DNA of 38,957 bases from Streptomyces californicus (GTDB taxonomy: Bacteria; Actinomycetota; Actinomycetes; Streptomycetales; Streptomycetaceae), in contig NZ_JNZZ01000041.1 of the NCBI RefSeq assembly GCF_000717645.1, forward strand, positions 1 to 38,957, written 5' to 3'. Position 1 is the first letter of the stretch, and the number at the start of each line of letters is the position of its first letter. Shown one piece after another: positions 16,379 through 25,085 of the stretch. The notes under the pieces are model-generated. The model was not told where the DNA came from. It worked only from the letters and a program-made list of their open reading frames with translations, and did no database searches. Position numbers and translations under genes: made by a program.

Positions 16379-16771
16379 TCAGGTGCGGAGCAGGCGGGCG
16401 ATGGCCTTCGTGGCCTCCTCGACCTTCGCGTCGATCTCGTCGCCGCCCTTGACGGCCGCGTCGGCGACACAGTGCCGCAGGTGCTCCTCCAGCAGTTGCA
16501 GGGCGAAGGACTGGAGCGCCTTCGTGGAGGCCGACACCTGGGTGAGTATGTCGATGCAGTAGACGTCCTCGTCGACCATGCGCTGCAGGCCGCGGATCTG
16601 GCCCTCGATCCGGCGCAGGCGTTTGAGGTGCTCGCCCTTCTGGTGGTGGTAGCCGTGGATGCCGCGGTCGTGGTCGGTGACGATGTCCACATCCGGGGCC
16701 GCCCCCGCTTCCGGGGCCGCCGTGCCCGCCGCTTCCGCCCCCGTGATCCCGGTGGTCCCGGTCGTGGTCAT
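16379..16771 (-). CDS. csoR: CsoR copper-sensing repressor
   Basis: A 130-residue metal-sensing repressor of the CsoR/RcnR family. After a 33-residue Ala/Thr-rich tail comes the helical core HHQKGEHLKRLRRIEGQIRGL. The Cu(I) ligands fit the Cys-His-Cys pattern: Cys72 in VYCIDIL, His97 in EEHLRH and Cys101, with the 25- and 4-residue spacings of S. lividans CsoR (Cys75, His100, Cys104). Copper binding would release the repressor from its operator. The ATG has GGGAGG six bases upstream. An operator 33 bases upstream suggests autoregulation. No copper ATPase or CopZ gene is in the window, so its targets lie elsewhere. Confidence 0.93.
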   Translation of the reverse strand: MTTTGTTGITGAEAAGTAAPEAGAAPDVDIVTDHDRGIHGYHHQKGEHLKRLRRIEGQIRGLQRMVDEDVYCIDILTQVSASTKALQSFALQLLEEHLRHCVADAAVKGGDEIDAKVEEATKAIARLLRT

Positions 16772-16803
16772 CTGCGTCCTCCCGTTGTCCTCATACGTCC
16801 TCT

Positions 16804-16822
16804 TATACCCCTGCCGGGTATA
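16804..16822. promoter_or_regulatory. CsoR operator
   Basis: A perfect inverted repeat TATACCC / GGGTATA separated by CTGCC. This matches the ATACCC-N5-GGGTAT type of CsoR operator known from S. lividans. It lies upstream of csoR in the gap that csoR shares with the divergent DUF47-pit operon, so it could affect both directions. Confidence 0.88.
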
Positions 16823-16967
16823 TCGTAACGAATCCCGCGCAATCGTGACGGGGGTCCGTGCCGATCGCGGTGTTCGATGGGCGACACTGAGGAACGCCGG
16901 TTAGCCGTGGCCGGATGATGCGCCTAGCATCAGCCTGACCGAATCCAAAGCACCCCGAGGACCCCAC

Positions 16968-17588
16968 GTGCGCTTTCGTCTGACCCCCAGGGAGACGAGC
17001 TTCTACGACATGTTCTCCGCATCAGCGGACAACATTGTCACGGGCTCGAAGCTCCTGATGGAACTGCTCGGGGCGGATTCTGCCTCCCGAGTCGAGATCG
17101 CGGAGCGTATGCGGGCAGCGGAGCACGCGGGGGACGACGCCACCCACGCGATCTTCCACCAGCTGAACTCCTCCTTCATCACGCCGTTCGACCGCGAGGA
17201 CATCTACAACCTGGCGTCCTCGCTCGACGACATCATGGACTTCATGGAGGAGGCCGTCGACCTGGTCGTCCTCTACCAGGTCCAGGAGCTCCCCAAGGGC
17301 GTCGAGCAGCAGATCGAGGTGCTGGCGCGGGCGGCGGAGCTGACCGCCGAGGCCATGCCGGGGCTGCGGACCATGGACAACCTCACGGAGTACTGGATCG
17401 AGGTCAACCGCCTGGAGAACCAGGCCGACCAGATCCACCGCAAGCTGCTGGCCCACCTCTTCAACGGCAAGTACGACGCCATGGAGGTGCTGAAGCTCAA
17501 GCAGATCGTGGATGTGCTGGAAGAGGCGGCTGACGCGTTCGAGCACGTCGCCAACACCGTGGAGACCATCGCGGTCAAGGAGTCCTGA
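16968..17588 (+). CDS. DUF47 / PhoU-like phosphate transport accessory protein
   Basis: A 206-residue all-helical cytoplasmic protein of the DUF47 (PhoU-like) family, which accompanies Pit transporters. Characteristic stretches are MRFRLTPRETSFYDMFS at the start, FITPFDREDIYNLASSLDDI (acidic metal-binding helix), and VNRLENQADQIHRKLLAHLF. It probably modulates the adjacent transporter. It starts at GTG 16968 with GAGG seven bases upstream; TAGCAT at about 16925 is a plausible minus 10. The pit gene follows after 5 bases, so the two form an operon. Confidence 0.9.
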   Translation: MRFRLTPRETSFYDMFSASADNIVTGSKLLMELLGADSASRVEIAERMRAAEHAGDDATHAIFHQLNSSFITPFDREDIYNLASSLDDIMDFMEEAVDLVVLYQVQELPKGVEQQIEVLARAAELTAEAMPGLRTMDNLTEYWIEVNRLENQADQIHRKLLAHLFNGKYDAMEVLKLKQIVDVLEEAADAFEHVANTVETIAVKES

Positions 17589-17593
17589 ACCTC

Positions 17594-18592
17594 GTGGACA
17601 CCTTTGCGCTGATCGTGACCATCGGTGTCGCGCTCGGCTTCACGTATACGAACGGCTTCCACGACTCGGCGAACGCCATCGCCACCTCGGTCTCCACCCG
17701 GGCGCTGACCCCGCGGGCGGCCCTGGCGATGGCGGCGGTGATGAACCTCGCCGGCGCCTTCCTGGGCCAGGGGGTCGCCAAGACCGTCAGCGAGGGGCTC
17801 ATCGCCACGCCCGTGGGGCAGAAGGGGATGGGCATCCTGTTCGCGGCGCTGGTCGGCGCGATCATCTGGAACCTCATCACCTGGTACTACGGCCTCCCCT
17901 CCTCGTCCTCGCACGCCCTGTTCGGCGGCATGGTCGGGGCGGCGCTGGCCGGCGGGACGGACGTCATCTGGTCCGGCGTGGTCGAGAAGATCGTCATCCC
18001 GATGTTCCTCTCCCCGGTCATCGGGCTGGTCGTCGGCTATCTGGTGATGGTCGGCATCATGTGGATGTTCCGGAAGGCCAACCCGCACAAGGCCAAGCGC
18101 GGCTTCCGGATCGCGCAGACGGTCTCGGCGGCGGGCATGGCACTCGGCCACGGCCTCCAGGACGCGCAGAAGACGATGGGCATCGTCGTGATGGCCCTGG
18201 TCATCGCCGACGTCGAGGGCCCCAACGACGAGATCCCGGTCTGGGTCAAGATCGCCTGTGCCGTGATGCTCTCGCTGGGTACGTACGCGGGCGGCTGGCG
18301 CATCATGCGCACCCTCGGCCGCAAGATCATCGAGCTGGACCCGCCGCAGGGCTTCGCGGCCGAGACGACCGGCGCGTCGATCATGTTCGGCTCGGCGTTC
18401 CTGTTCCACGCCCCGATCTCCACCACGCACGTCATCACCTCCGCGATCATGGGCGTCGGCGCCACCAAGCGCGTGAACGCCGTGCGCTGGGGCGTCGCCA
18501 AGAACATCATCCTGGGCTGGTTCATCACCATGCCCGCCGCGGCCCTGGTCGCCGCGCTGAGCTACGGGGCGGTTCTGCTGCTCTTCGGCTGA
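17594..18592 (+). CDS. pit: Low-affinity inorganic phosphate transporter, Pit family
   Basis: A 332-residue polytopic transporter of the PiT family, importing metal-phosphate complexes with protons. It has the duplicated family signature: GFTYTNGFHDSANAIATS near the N-terminus, WNLITWYYGLPSSSSHALFG, and in the second half ATTGASIMFGSAFLFHAPISTTHVITS. About ten hydrophobic helices are visible. It starts at GTG 17594, five bases after the DUF47 stop. A very strong hairpin with a T-run ends the operon. The syntenic gene of S. coelicolor is, from memory, pitH1. Confidence 0.93.
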   Translation: MDTFALIVTIGVALGFTYTNGFHDSANAIATSVSTRALTPRAALAMAAVMNLAGAFLGQGVAKTVSEGLIATPVGQKGMGILFAALVGAIIWNLITWYYGLPSSSSHALFGGMVGAALAGGTDVIWSGVVEKIVIPMFLSPVIGLVVGYLVMVGIMWMFRKANPHKAKRGFRIAQTVSAAGMALGHGLQDAQKTMGIVVMALVIADVEGPNDEIPVWVKIACAVMLSLGTYAGGWRIMRTLGRKIIELDPPQGFAAETTGASIMFGSAFLFHAPISTTHVITSAIMGVGATKRVNAVRWGVAKNIILGWFITMPAAALVAALSYGAVLLLFG

Positions 18593-18621
18593 GCGGCGGA
18601 GGCCCCGTCGTTGACACGTGT

Positions 18622-18666
18622 GGGTCCGCCCCCGTACTCGTACGAGTACGGGGGCGGACCCTTTTT
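18622..18666 (+). terminator. Strong intrinsic terminator of the DUF47-pit operon
   Basis: A perfect 40-bp palindrome (20-bp arms, 18622-18661) directly followed by TTTTT. The arms begin GGGTCCGCCCCCG and mirror exactly. The T-run is only on the plus-strand side, so it terminates pit transcription. Confidence 0.95.
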
Positions 18667-18726
18667 CGCCTTGTGGTGGCACCGCCATGCAGCACCGCAA
18701 GGCCGTATCGGGGGCGTGGAGCCGGG

Positions 18727-18751
18727 CGGCCCGGCCGGGTCGGCCGGGCCG
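18727..18751 (-). terminator. Hairpin downstream of pstB
   Basis: Arms CGGCCCGGCCG / CGGCCGGGCCG with a 3-base loop, six bases after the pstB stop. It is a GC-only stem without a U-run and the likely end of the pst operon. Confidence 0.65.
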
Positions 18752-18756
18752 GCGGC

Positions 18757-19533
18757 TCAGCCGAAGCGGCCGGAGATGTAGTCCTCCGTGGCCTGGACCG
18801 AGGGGTTGGAGAAGATCCGCTCGGTCTCGTCTATCTCGATGAGCCGGCCGGGCTTGCCGACGGCCGCGAGGTTGAAGAACGCGGTGCGGTCCGAGACGCG
18901 GGCCGCCTGCTGCATGTTGTGCGTCACGATGACGATCGTGAAGCGCTCCTTCAGCTCGCCGATCAGGTCCTCGATGGCGAGGGTCGAGATCGGGTCCAGC
19001 GCGGAGCACGGCTCGTCCATCAGCAGGACGTCCGGCTCGACCGCGATGGCGCGGGCGATGCACAGGCGCTGCTGCTGGCCGCCGGAGAGTCCGGAGCCGG
19101 GCTTGTTCAGCCGGTCCTTGACCTCGTTCCAGAGGTTCGCGCCGCGCAGGGACTTCTCGACGATGTCGTTCAGCTCGCTCTTGCGGTAGCTGCCGTTGAG
19201 CCGCAGGCCCGCCGCCACGTTGTCGAAGATCGACATGGTGGGGAAGGGGTTGGGGCGCTGGAAGACCATGCCGACCGTGCGGCGCACGGTGACGGGGTCG
19301 ACGTTGGAGGCGTAGAGGTTCTCGTCGTCCAGCAGCACCTTGCCCTCGACGCGGCCGCCGGGGGTTACCTCGTGCATCCGGTTCAGGGTGCGCAGGAAGG
19401 TGGACTTGCCGCAGCCGGACGGGCCGATAAAGGCCGTCACGGAGCGGGGCTCCACGGTCATCGAGATGTCCTCGATGGCCTTGTGGCTGCCGTAGTAGGC
19501 GGTGAGGCCGCTGATGTCGATGCGCTTGGCCAT
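18757..19533 (-). CDS. pstB: Phosphate ABC transporter ATP-binding protein PstB
   Basis: A 258-residue ATPase that powers high-affinity phosphate uptake with PstC and PstA. Walker [10 protein letters not shown] is at 37-45, the Q-loop in [10 protein letters not shown], signature LSGGQQQR at 149-156, Walker [14 protein letters not shown] from about 169, and the H-loop in VTHNMQQA. The length is normal. The frame is open three codons further to a GTG at 19542, but [10 protein letters not shown] is the usual family start, so I use the ATG at 19533. It is the last gene of pstSCAB, 40 bases after pstA. Confidence 0.96.
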   Translation of the reverse strand: MAKRIDISGLTAYYGSHKAIEDISMTVEPRSVTAFIGPSGCGKSTFLRTLNRMHEVTPGGRVEGKVLLDDENLYASNVDPVTVRRTVGMVFQRPNPFPTMSIFDNVAAGLRLNGSYRKSELNDIVEKSLRGANLWNEVKDRLNKPGSGLSGGQQQRLCIARAIAVEPDVLLMDEPCSALDPISTLAIEDLIGELKERFTIVIVTHNMQQAARVSDRTAFFNLAAVGKPGRLIEIDETERIFSNPSVQATEDYISGRFG

Positions 19534-19573
19534 GGGAATCACTGCTTCTTTCGGGAGGTCGCTGATGGCCGCG

Positions 19574-20659
19574 TCAGCGACCGGTCTTCGGGGCCTTCCA
19601 GCGGGCGATGCCGCGGGCCACGAGGTTGAGGATCATGACGAAGGCGATCAGCACCAGGGCCGCTGCCCAGGCGCGGTCGTAGGACGCGACCTCGCCGATC
19701 TTGTACTGCTCGTAGATGTAGAACGGCAGCGAGGACTGGGCGCCTTCGAAGGGGTTCGTGTTGATCAGCTGGCTGCCGAAGACCAGCAGGATGATCGGGG
19801 CGGTCTCACCGGCGATACGGGCGATGGCGAGCATGACGCCCGTGGTGATGCCGCCGATCGCGGTGGGCAGGACCACCTTCAGGATGGTGCGCCACTTCGG
19901 GATGCCGAGGGCGAGGGACGCCTCGCGCAGCTCATTCGGGACGAGCTTGAGCATCTCCTCGGTGGAGCGGACCACGACCGGGATCATCAGGATCGTCAGG
20001 GCGAGGGCGCCCATCAGGCCGGACGGCTCCAGGTTGGCGATCAGCATGATCGACAGGATGAAGAGACCGGCGACGATGGACGGGATGCCCGTCATCACGT
20101 CGACGAAGAAGGTGACGGCCTTGGCCAGCGAGCCCTTGCCGTACTCGACGAGGTAGACGGCGGTCAGCAGGCCGAGCGGGACGGAGATCACCGTGGCGAT
20201 GCCGACCTGCTCCAGGGTGCCGATCAGCGCGTGGTAGACGCCGCCGCTCTCCTCGAAGCCGAGCACCCCGGCCATCGAGTGGGTGAGGAAGTAGCCGTCC
20301 AGGCGCTCGGCGCCGCGCACGACCGTCGTCCAGAGCAGCGAGGCGAGCGGGACGACGGCGACCAGGAAGCAGACCCACATCACGCTGGTGGCGAGGCGGT
20401 CCTTGGCCTGGCGCTGGTTCTCGACGACCGTCGTGGCGACGTAGGAGATGACCAGGAAGAACAGGGCCGAGAGCATGCCCCACTGGATGCGGCTCTCCCA
20501 GCCGGCGGCCAGCGAGAGGCCGACGCCGAGGGCGACCGCGACGACGGCGAAGCCGAGCGGCGCGAGGCGGGGCAGGGAGCGGCTGCCGAGGCTGCTCTTC
20601 TTCGGGGCGGGCGGTGCGGGCTGCGGGCGTTCCATGACGCCGGTGGGTGCGTGGCTCAT
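19574..20659 (-). CDS. pstA: Phosphate ABC transporter permease PstA
   Basis: A 361-residue inner-membrane permease. An N-terminal polar tail ([17 protein letters not shown]) is followed by about eight hydrophobic helices. The binding-protein-dependent transport signature lies in [21 protein letters not shown] and the EAA-loop region, and [15 protein letters not shown] is typical of PstA. The ATG overlaps the pstC stop (ATGA). The frame remains open far upstream on the minus strand as non-coding shadow; the ATG at 20659 is set by the overlap and the family N-terminus. Confidence 0.95.
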   Translation of the reverse strand: MSHAPTGVMERPQPAPPAPKKSSLGSRSLPRLAPLGFAVVAVALGVGLSLAAGWESRIQWGMLSALFFLVISYVATTVVENQRQAKDRLATSVMWVCFLVAVVPLASLLWTTVVRGAERLDGYFLTHSMAGVLGFEESGGVYHALIGTLEQVGIATVISVPLGLLTAVYLVEYGKGSLAKAVTFFVDVMTGIPSIVAGLFILSIMLIANLEPSGLMGALALTILMIPVVVRSTEEMLKLVPNELREASLALGIPKWRTILKVVLPTAIGGITTGVMLAIARIAGETAPIILLVFGSQLINTNPFEGAQSSLPFYIYEQYKIGEVASYDRAWAAALVLIAFVMILNLVARGIARWKAPKTGR

Positions 20660-21648
20660 GCGTTGGCCCCCGAGTACTCCTTGCGGCGGGCGATGATGAG
20701 CCGGGCCGCGCCGTTGACCAGCAGGGTGAGGACGAAGAGGACGAGACCGGAGGCGATCAGGGCGTCCCGCCCGAACGCGTCGGCCTCGCCGAACTTCGCC
20801 GCGATGTTCTGGGCGAACGTCCCGCCGCCCGGGTTGAGCACGTGCAGCGAGATGAGGAAGTTCGGGGAGAGGACCGTGGCGACGGCCATCGTCTCGCCGA
20901 GCGCGCGGCCGAGGCCCAGCATCGAGGCGGAGATGATGCCGGAGCGGCCGAACGGCAGCACGGAGAGGCGGATGACCTCCCAGCGGGTGGCGCCGAGCGC
21001 CAGCGCGGCCTCCTCGTTCATCTTCGGGACCTGGAGGAAGACCTCGCGGCTGACGCTGGTCACGATCGGCAGGATCATGATCGCGAGCAGGATGCCGACG
21101 GTGAAGAGCGAGCGGGCGATGCCGACCTCGGTCTTCTCGAAGATGTACGTCCAGCCCAGGTACTCGTCGAGCCAGAGGTTCAGGCCCTCCAGGTGCGGTA
21201 CGAGGACCAGGGCGCCCCAGATGCCGTAGACGATGCTGGGCACGGCGGCCAGCAGGTCGACCACGTACGCGATGGGGGCGGCCAGCTTGCGCGGCGCGTA
21301 GTGCGAGATGAACAGGGCGATGCCGACGGCGATCGGAACCGCGATGACCATCGCGATGATCGAGCTGACGACGGTGCCGAAGAGCAGGACCGCGATGCCG
21401 AAGACCGGCGGGTCGCCGGCCGGGTTCCAGTCGAAGGTGGTGAGGAAGTTGCCCTCGTTCTTCGAGATGGCGATGACGGAGCGGTACGTGAGGAACACGG
21501 CGATCGACGCCATGATCACGAGCAGCAGGATGCCCGAGCCGCGGGAGAGGCCCAGGAAGACTTTGTCGCCCATGCGCCCGGTGGACCGGGGGGTGGGGCG
21601 GTCGACCGGCGGTGCCGGTGGCGTGTCTGTCGGTGTGGTGGAAGCCAT
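20656..21648 (-). CDS. pstC: Phosphate ABC transporter permease PstC
   Basis: A 330-residue permease with a Pro/Thr-rich N-terminal tail and about six to seven hydrophobic helices. Typical PstC segments are GIWGALVLVPHLEG, REVFLQVPKMNEEAALALGATRWE (the EAA loop that contacts PstB) and GRALGETMAVATVL. It starts at ATG 21648 and is separated from pstS by 234 bases containing two stable hairpins, consistent with lower expression of pstC, pstA and pstB than of pstS. Confidence 0.95.
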   Translation of the reverse strand: MASTTPTDTPPAPPVDRPTPRSTGRMGDKVFLGLSRGSGILLLVIMASIAVFLTYRSVIAISKNEGNFLTTFDWNPAGDPPVFGIAVLLFGTVVSSIIAMVIAVPIAVGIALFISHYAPRKLAAPIAYVVDLLAAVPSIVYGIWGALVLVPHLEGLNLWLDEYLGWTYIFEKTEVGIARSLFTVGILLAIMILPIVTSVSREVFLQVPKMNEEAALALGATRWEVIRLSVLPFGRSGIISASMLGLGRALGETMAVATVLSPNFLISLHVLNPGGGTFAQNIAAKFGEADAFGRDALIASGLVLFVLTLLVNGAARLIIARRKEYSGANA

Positions 21649-21667
21649 GGTCTTTCCGGTCTGTGTG

Positions 21668-21686
21668 GGGGAGCCGGGGGCTCCCC
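21668..21686 (-). promoter_or_regulatory. Stem-loop in the pstC leader
   Basis: Perfect 7-bp arms GGGGAGC / GCTCCCC with a 5-base loop, about 20 bases upstream of the pstC start. It could affect pstC translation or processing of the pstS-pstC message. Confidence 0.5.
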
Positions 21687-21841
21687 TGGCGGCGGTGCAC
21701 CGGATGGAGGGTGGGGCGGGTGGCGGGCCGGTCCGGAGGGGTGCGCCGGGCCGGCCTGCCGGTGACGGTCCGCGCCGGGTGACGGGGTGCGTCGGTGGCG
21801 CGGGCGTCGGGGTGGCTCGCGCCCGGGGGCGCGGGGCCGGT

Positions 21842-21876
21842 GGGCGGCCGGGCCGGGGAGCCCGGTCCGGCCGCCC
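21842..21876 (-). terminator. Attenuator-like hairpin after pstS
   Basis: Arms GGGCGGCCGG / CCGGCCGCCC plus an inner CCGG/CCGG pairing, starting six bases after the pstS stop. There is no U-run. It is likely a partial terminator or 3'-end stabiliser that raises pstS relative to pstCAB. Confidence 0.65.
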
Positions 21877-21882
21877 CGGGTG

Positions 21883-23019
21883 TTACGAGAGGGAGCCGAT
21901 GGTCTCGCGGACCTTGGCGTTGATCTCGGCCGGGATCGGCGCGTAGCCGGCCTCGGTCAGGATCTTCTGGCCGTCGTCGGAGGCCGTGTAGGACAGGAAG
22001 GACTTGACCGTGTCGAGGGTCTCGGGCTTGTTGCCGCTGTCGCAGACGACCTCGTACGTCACCAGGACGAGCGGGTAGGCGCCCTCGGCCTTGGTGGTGT
22101 AGTCGAGGTCGAGCGCCAGGTCCTTGCCGGTGCCCTTGATCTTGGCGGCGGCGATGGCCTTGGAGGCGTTCTCCGAGGTGGCCTGGACCGGGGCGGCGCC
22201 GCCGGTGTTGATGTCCACCGTGGTGATGCTCTGGGACTTGGCGTAGGAGAGCTCGAAGTAGCCGATCGCGCCGTCGACCTGCTTCACCTGGGAGGCGACG
22301 CCGGAGGAGCCGGAGGCGGCCTGGCCACCGGGGGCCGGCCACTTCTTCTCGGCCTCGTACTTCCACTCCTTCGGAGCGGCGGCGCCCAGGTACTTGCCGA
22401 GGTTCTGCGTGGTGCCGGAGTCCTCGGAGCGGTGGAACGCCTGGATCGCCTTGTCCGGCAGGTCGACGCCGTCGTTCAGCTTGGCGATCGCCGGGTCGTT
22501 CCACTTCTTGATCTTCGTGTCGAAGATCTTGGCGAGGGTGGGGGCGTCCAGCGTGAGCTTGTCGACACCCTCCAGCTTGAAGCCGATCGCGATCGGGCCG
22601 CCGACCATCGGCAGGTTGATGCCCTGGCCGGTCTTGCACATCTTCTTGGAGTCGGCGACCTCCTCGGGCTTCAGCGCCGAGTCGGAACCGGCGAAGCCGA
22701 CGGTGCCCTGGTTGAAGGCGACGATGCCCTCACCGGAGGAGGAGGAGTTGTAGTTGATCTCCACACCCGAGCAGGCGGCCATGTAGTTCTTGACCCAGAG
22801 GTCCATGGCGTTCTTCTGAGCGCTGGAGCCGGAGGCGCGCAGCTGGCCCTTGGCCTTGCCGCAGTCGACGTTCGACGCAGCGGTCGTCTTCTCGCCCGCG
22901 CCGGCCGTGCCGCCGCCCGTGTTGTCGTCCGAACCGCACGCCGTGAGGACCAGGGCGCCGGAGACGGCGAGGGCACCGAGCGCGGTGGCACGAAGCCGGT
23001 TCTTGCGCTGAAGCTTCAC
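21883..23019 (-). CDS. pstS: Phosphate-binding lipoprotein PstS
   Basis: A 378-residue extracytoplasmic phosphate-binding lipoprotein. Signal KLQRKNRLRATALG leads to lipobox LTAC with Cys28. Phosphate-contacting motifs of the family are visible: RASGSSAQKNAMDLW, YNSSSSGEGIVAFNQGTVGF with GSDSAL, and SEDSGTTQNLGKYL. The frame is open upstream to 23307, but the GTG at 23019 directly precedes the signal peptide and has GGAAGGAA nine bases upstream. It is regulated by PHO boxes and a minus 10 about 110-150 bases upstream, so it should be induced by phosphate starvation through PhoR-PhoP. Confidence 0.96.
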   Translation of the reverse strand: MKLQRKNRLRATALGALAVSGALVLTACGSDDNTGGGTAGAGEKTTAASNVDCGKAKGQLRASGSSAQKNAMDLWVKNYMAACSGVEINYNSSSSGEGIVAFNQGTVGFAGSDSALKPEEVADSKKMCKTGQGINLPMVGGPIAIGFKLEGVDKLTLDAPTLAKIFDTKIKKWNDPAIAKLNDGVDLPDKAIQAFHRSEDSGTTQNLGKYLGAAAPKEWKYEAEKKWPAPGGQAASGSSGVASQVKQVDGAIGYFELSYAKSQSITTVDINTGGAAPVQATSENASKAIAAAKIKGTGKDLALDLDYTTKAEGAYPLVLVTYEVVCDSGNKPETLDTVKSFLSYTASDDGQKILTEAGYAPIPAEINAKVRETIGSLS

Positions 23020-23120
23020 TTTCGGGTGTTCCTTCCAGGAGCCGCCGTGGTCGTCTCGTTCTACGACGGCGTGCGATGAGGAGGGTGCCGTGGCTTGTCG
23101 CCGCGCACCTTGTACGTCCG

Positions 23121-23175
23121 AAATTAGGCAGAACAGGTGAAGCGGCCTACGGGGGAGAGTGAACGGCAGGTGAAC
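23121..23175 (-). promoter_or_regulatory. pstS promoter with PHO boxes (PhoP-binding direct repeats)
   Basis: On the minus strand four consecutive 11-base units run from 23175 to 23132. Unit cores are GTTCACC, GTTCACT, a degenerate unit, and CTTCACC, all in exact 11-base phase as known for Streptomyces PhoP operators (consensus GTTCACC). The minus 10 TAATTT follows at 23126-23121, so PhoP would occupy the minus 35 region. Confidence 0.9.
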
Positions 23176-23421
23176 CGTGTCGGGCAGGCGGGTGCGCGCC
23201 CGGCCGGGCGGCGCGGCCGGCGCGGGACGGCGGCGGGGCAGGGCCGGGCCGGAGGACGCGCAGGTCAGGGCGGTGCGGGGGTGGACGGTGCGGTGGTGCC
23301 CCGGCACGTGCGGTGGTGCGCCGGGGCGGATGGCGGTCGCCGTGGCCGCGGGCGTGGGGCAACCGGTCGCCGGGCCGGGAGGAGAGGGGCCGGGAGGAAA
23401 GGGGCTGGGGGAAGGGGGCGG

Positions 23422-23859
23422 TCAGCGCGGGGGCAGGACGTCCAGGAGGGCGGTGAGCTGCTCGACGTCGCGGGGCCGGGTGAGGCGTACGCGGGCGGCC
23501 TCGGGGGCCAGCCACAGCACCCGGTCCACCTCGTCGTTGGCGGTGAACGCGCCGCCCGTCGCCTCGGCCGCCCAGTAGACGACCTCCTTGGGCCTCCCCT
23601 CCACCGGATAGCGGGAGGTCGGCAGGGGCTCACCGAGGGCGCAGTGGTGGCCGGTCTCCTCCAGCACTTCCCGTACGGCGGCGGCCCGCGCCTCCTCGCC
23701 GCGTTTCAGCTTGCCCTTGGGGAAGGACCAGTCGTCGTAGCGGGGCCGGTGGACGAGGCAGACCTCCACCCCGCTTCCGTCCGGGGCGCGGCGCCACAGG
23801 ACGCAGCCCGCCGCCCGGACGGGGCCGGTTTTCGCTCGGTGGGCCCGGTCGCCGCTCAC
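23422..23859 (-). CDS. Nudix hydrolase (MutT-like)
   Basis: A 145-residue Nudix enzyme that hydrolyses a nucleoside diphosphate linked to another moiety. The box GX5EX7REUXEEXG is complete from Gly49 to Gly70 (GKLKRGEE and AVREVLEETG). The N-terminus (VRAAGCVLWRR) and the following KEVVYWAAE strand fit MutT/Ap4A-type Nudix folds. It has no C-terminal histidine-phosphatase domain, unlike mycobacterial MutT1. The GTG start overlaps the CHAD gene's TGA (GTGA), making it the third gene of the ppk operon; it may act on nucleotides or diphosphoinositol-like compounds connected with polyphosphate metabolism. Confidence 0.9.
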   Translation of the reverse strand: MSGDRAHRAKTGPVRAAGCVLWRRAPDGSGVEVCLVHRPRYDDWSFPKGKLKRGEEARAAAVREVLEETGHHCALGEPLPTSRYPVEGRPKEVVYWAAEATGGAFTANDEVDRVLWLAPEAARVRLTRPRDVEQLTALLDVLPPR

Positions 23860-25085
23860 GGGGCCGCCAGGGCGGTGGCGTACGGCCAGGTCTCCCGGAA
23901 CGCGGCCCGCGCCGACTCCACCCCGTGGCGCTGGTCGGCGTGGAGGACGCCGAGCGCGTACGCCGTGGCCGGGGCGATCCGGGGGGTACGGGCGGCGGCG
24001 GCCGCCGCTCCGGCCGCTTCCACGGCGTCCCGGTGCAGGTCGAGGGCGTGGCCCGGGGCGGTCAGGCCGGGGTCGGCGCCGCCGAGGACCACCTCGTGGG
24101 CGTACCGGTGCAGGCGCAGCAGCAGCCGGGCCTGGTGCCAGGCGGCGTCCTGGGTCTCGTTGTACGGCCCCGTGTCGTCGGGCGGGAGGGCGGCCACGGC
24201 GGTGAGCAGGCGTTGTTCGGCGAGTTCGGCGGGCTCCAGGAGGGACGCGGCGGCGGCGCGGCCCGCGTGGCCGGAGGGCGCCGGGACTTCGGAGGCCAGG
24301 AGCGCCACGGCGTCGGCGATCGCGTGGAAGCGGGAGGAGCCGAGCGCCTGGAGGGCCGCGGAGTGCGACCGGGTCCGGGCGAGGGTGAGGCGGCGCTCCA
24401 GCAGGGCCGCGGCCCGGGCGGCCCCGACCCCGAGGGCGGCGCGGCCCTGGGCGTCGGCCCCGGCGGCCTCCCCGGCGGCGCGGGCGCCCCGGGCGGCGGG
24501 GAGGGTGGGGCCGGAGAGCAGGTGGAGGGCGTCGACGAGCCGGGCCAGCCGGTTCGCGTAGGCGTGTTCGCGGGCCAGGATTCCGGTGAGCCAGGCCAGC
24601 TCGCCCCGGAGCTGGTCGGCCCAGTGCGGGTCGAGCGCGGCCCGGAAGGTGTGCAGGGAGCCACCGATCCGGCGGGCCGCGCGGCGCAGTGCGCGGGCGG
24701 CTTCGGCGGCGCCGTGGCCGCCCGCGTCCGCCGGGGCGCTGTACTCGTGATGCAGGCGCAGGCTGCGCAGGAACTCGGCGGCCTGCCCCCGGAGGTAGGG
24801 GGCGAGAGCGCCCTCGGCGGTCGGTTCCCCGGTGAATCCGGTGAACCCCGCTCCGGCGGGCCCGGTTCCGGCGGACCCGGTTCCCGCGGACCCGGGGCGC
24901 GCGGCGGGGGTGCCGGTGGCGGCGGGAGGTCCGGACGGTTCGCCGGGCCCGGCGGACCTCGCTCCGGCGGGCGGTGTGCCGGGGGCCGCGTCCGGGCCCG
25001 CCGGGCCGGTGCCGGTGCCGTTGCCGGTGCCGAGGGTGGCCTCGGGCGCGGGCCGGGTCGTCGTCTGCTGGTCAGGGCGTCGCAC
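23856..25085 (-). CDS. CHAD domain protein (polyphosphate-binding)
   Basis: A 409-residue protein. The first ~100 residues are a Gly/Pro/Ala/Thr low-complexity tail with repeated GTG, SAG and PAG units. The rest is a long helical CHAD domain with regularly placed His and Arg residues: [46 protein letters not shown] [12 protein letters not shown], and [24 protein letters not shown] domains bind polyphosphate in a basic groove. The start GTG lies 14 bases inside the ppk 3' end and the stop overlaps the Nudix start, so the protein is made together with polyphosphate kinase and is likely to locate to polyphosphate granules. Confidence 0.87.
   Translation of the reverse strand: MRRPDQQTTTRPAPEATLGTGNGTGTGPAGPDAAPGTPPAGARSAGPGEPSGPPAATGTPAARPGSAGTGSAGTGPAGAGFTGFTGEPTAEGALAPYLRGQAAEFLRSLRLHHEYSAPADAGGHGAAEAARALRRAARRIGGSLHTFRAALDPHWADQLRGELAWLTGILAREHAYANRLARLVDALHLLSGPTLPAARGARAAGEAAGADAQGRAALGVGAARAAALLERRLTLARTRSHSAALQALGSSRFHAIADAVALLASEVPAPSGHAGRAAAASLLEPAELAEQRLLTAVAALPPDDTGPYNETQDAAWHQARLLLRLHRYAHEVVLGGADPGLTAPGHALDLHRDAVEAAGAAAAAARTPRIAPATAYALGVLHADQRHGVESARAAFRETWPYATALAAP

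Noticed and set aside
19574..22639. A 1021-codon open frame through pstA, pstC and part of pstS
   Set aside because: Only the pstA part (to 20659) has family sequence; the rest is an out-of-frame shadow of pstC and pstS, each of which has a clear protein in its own frame.
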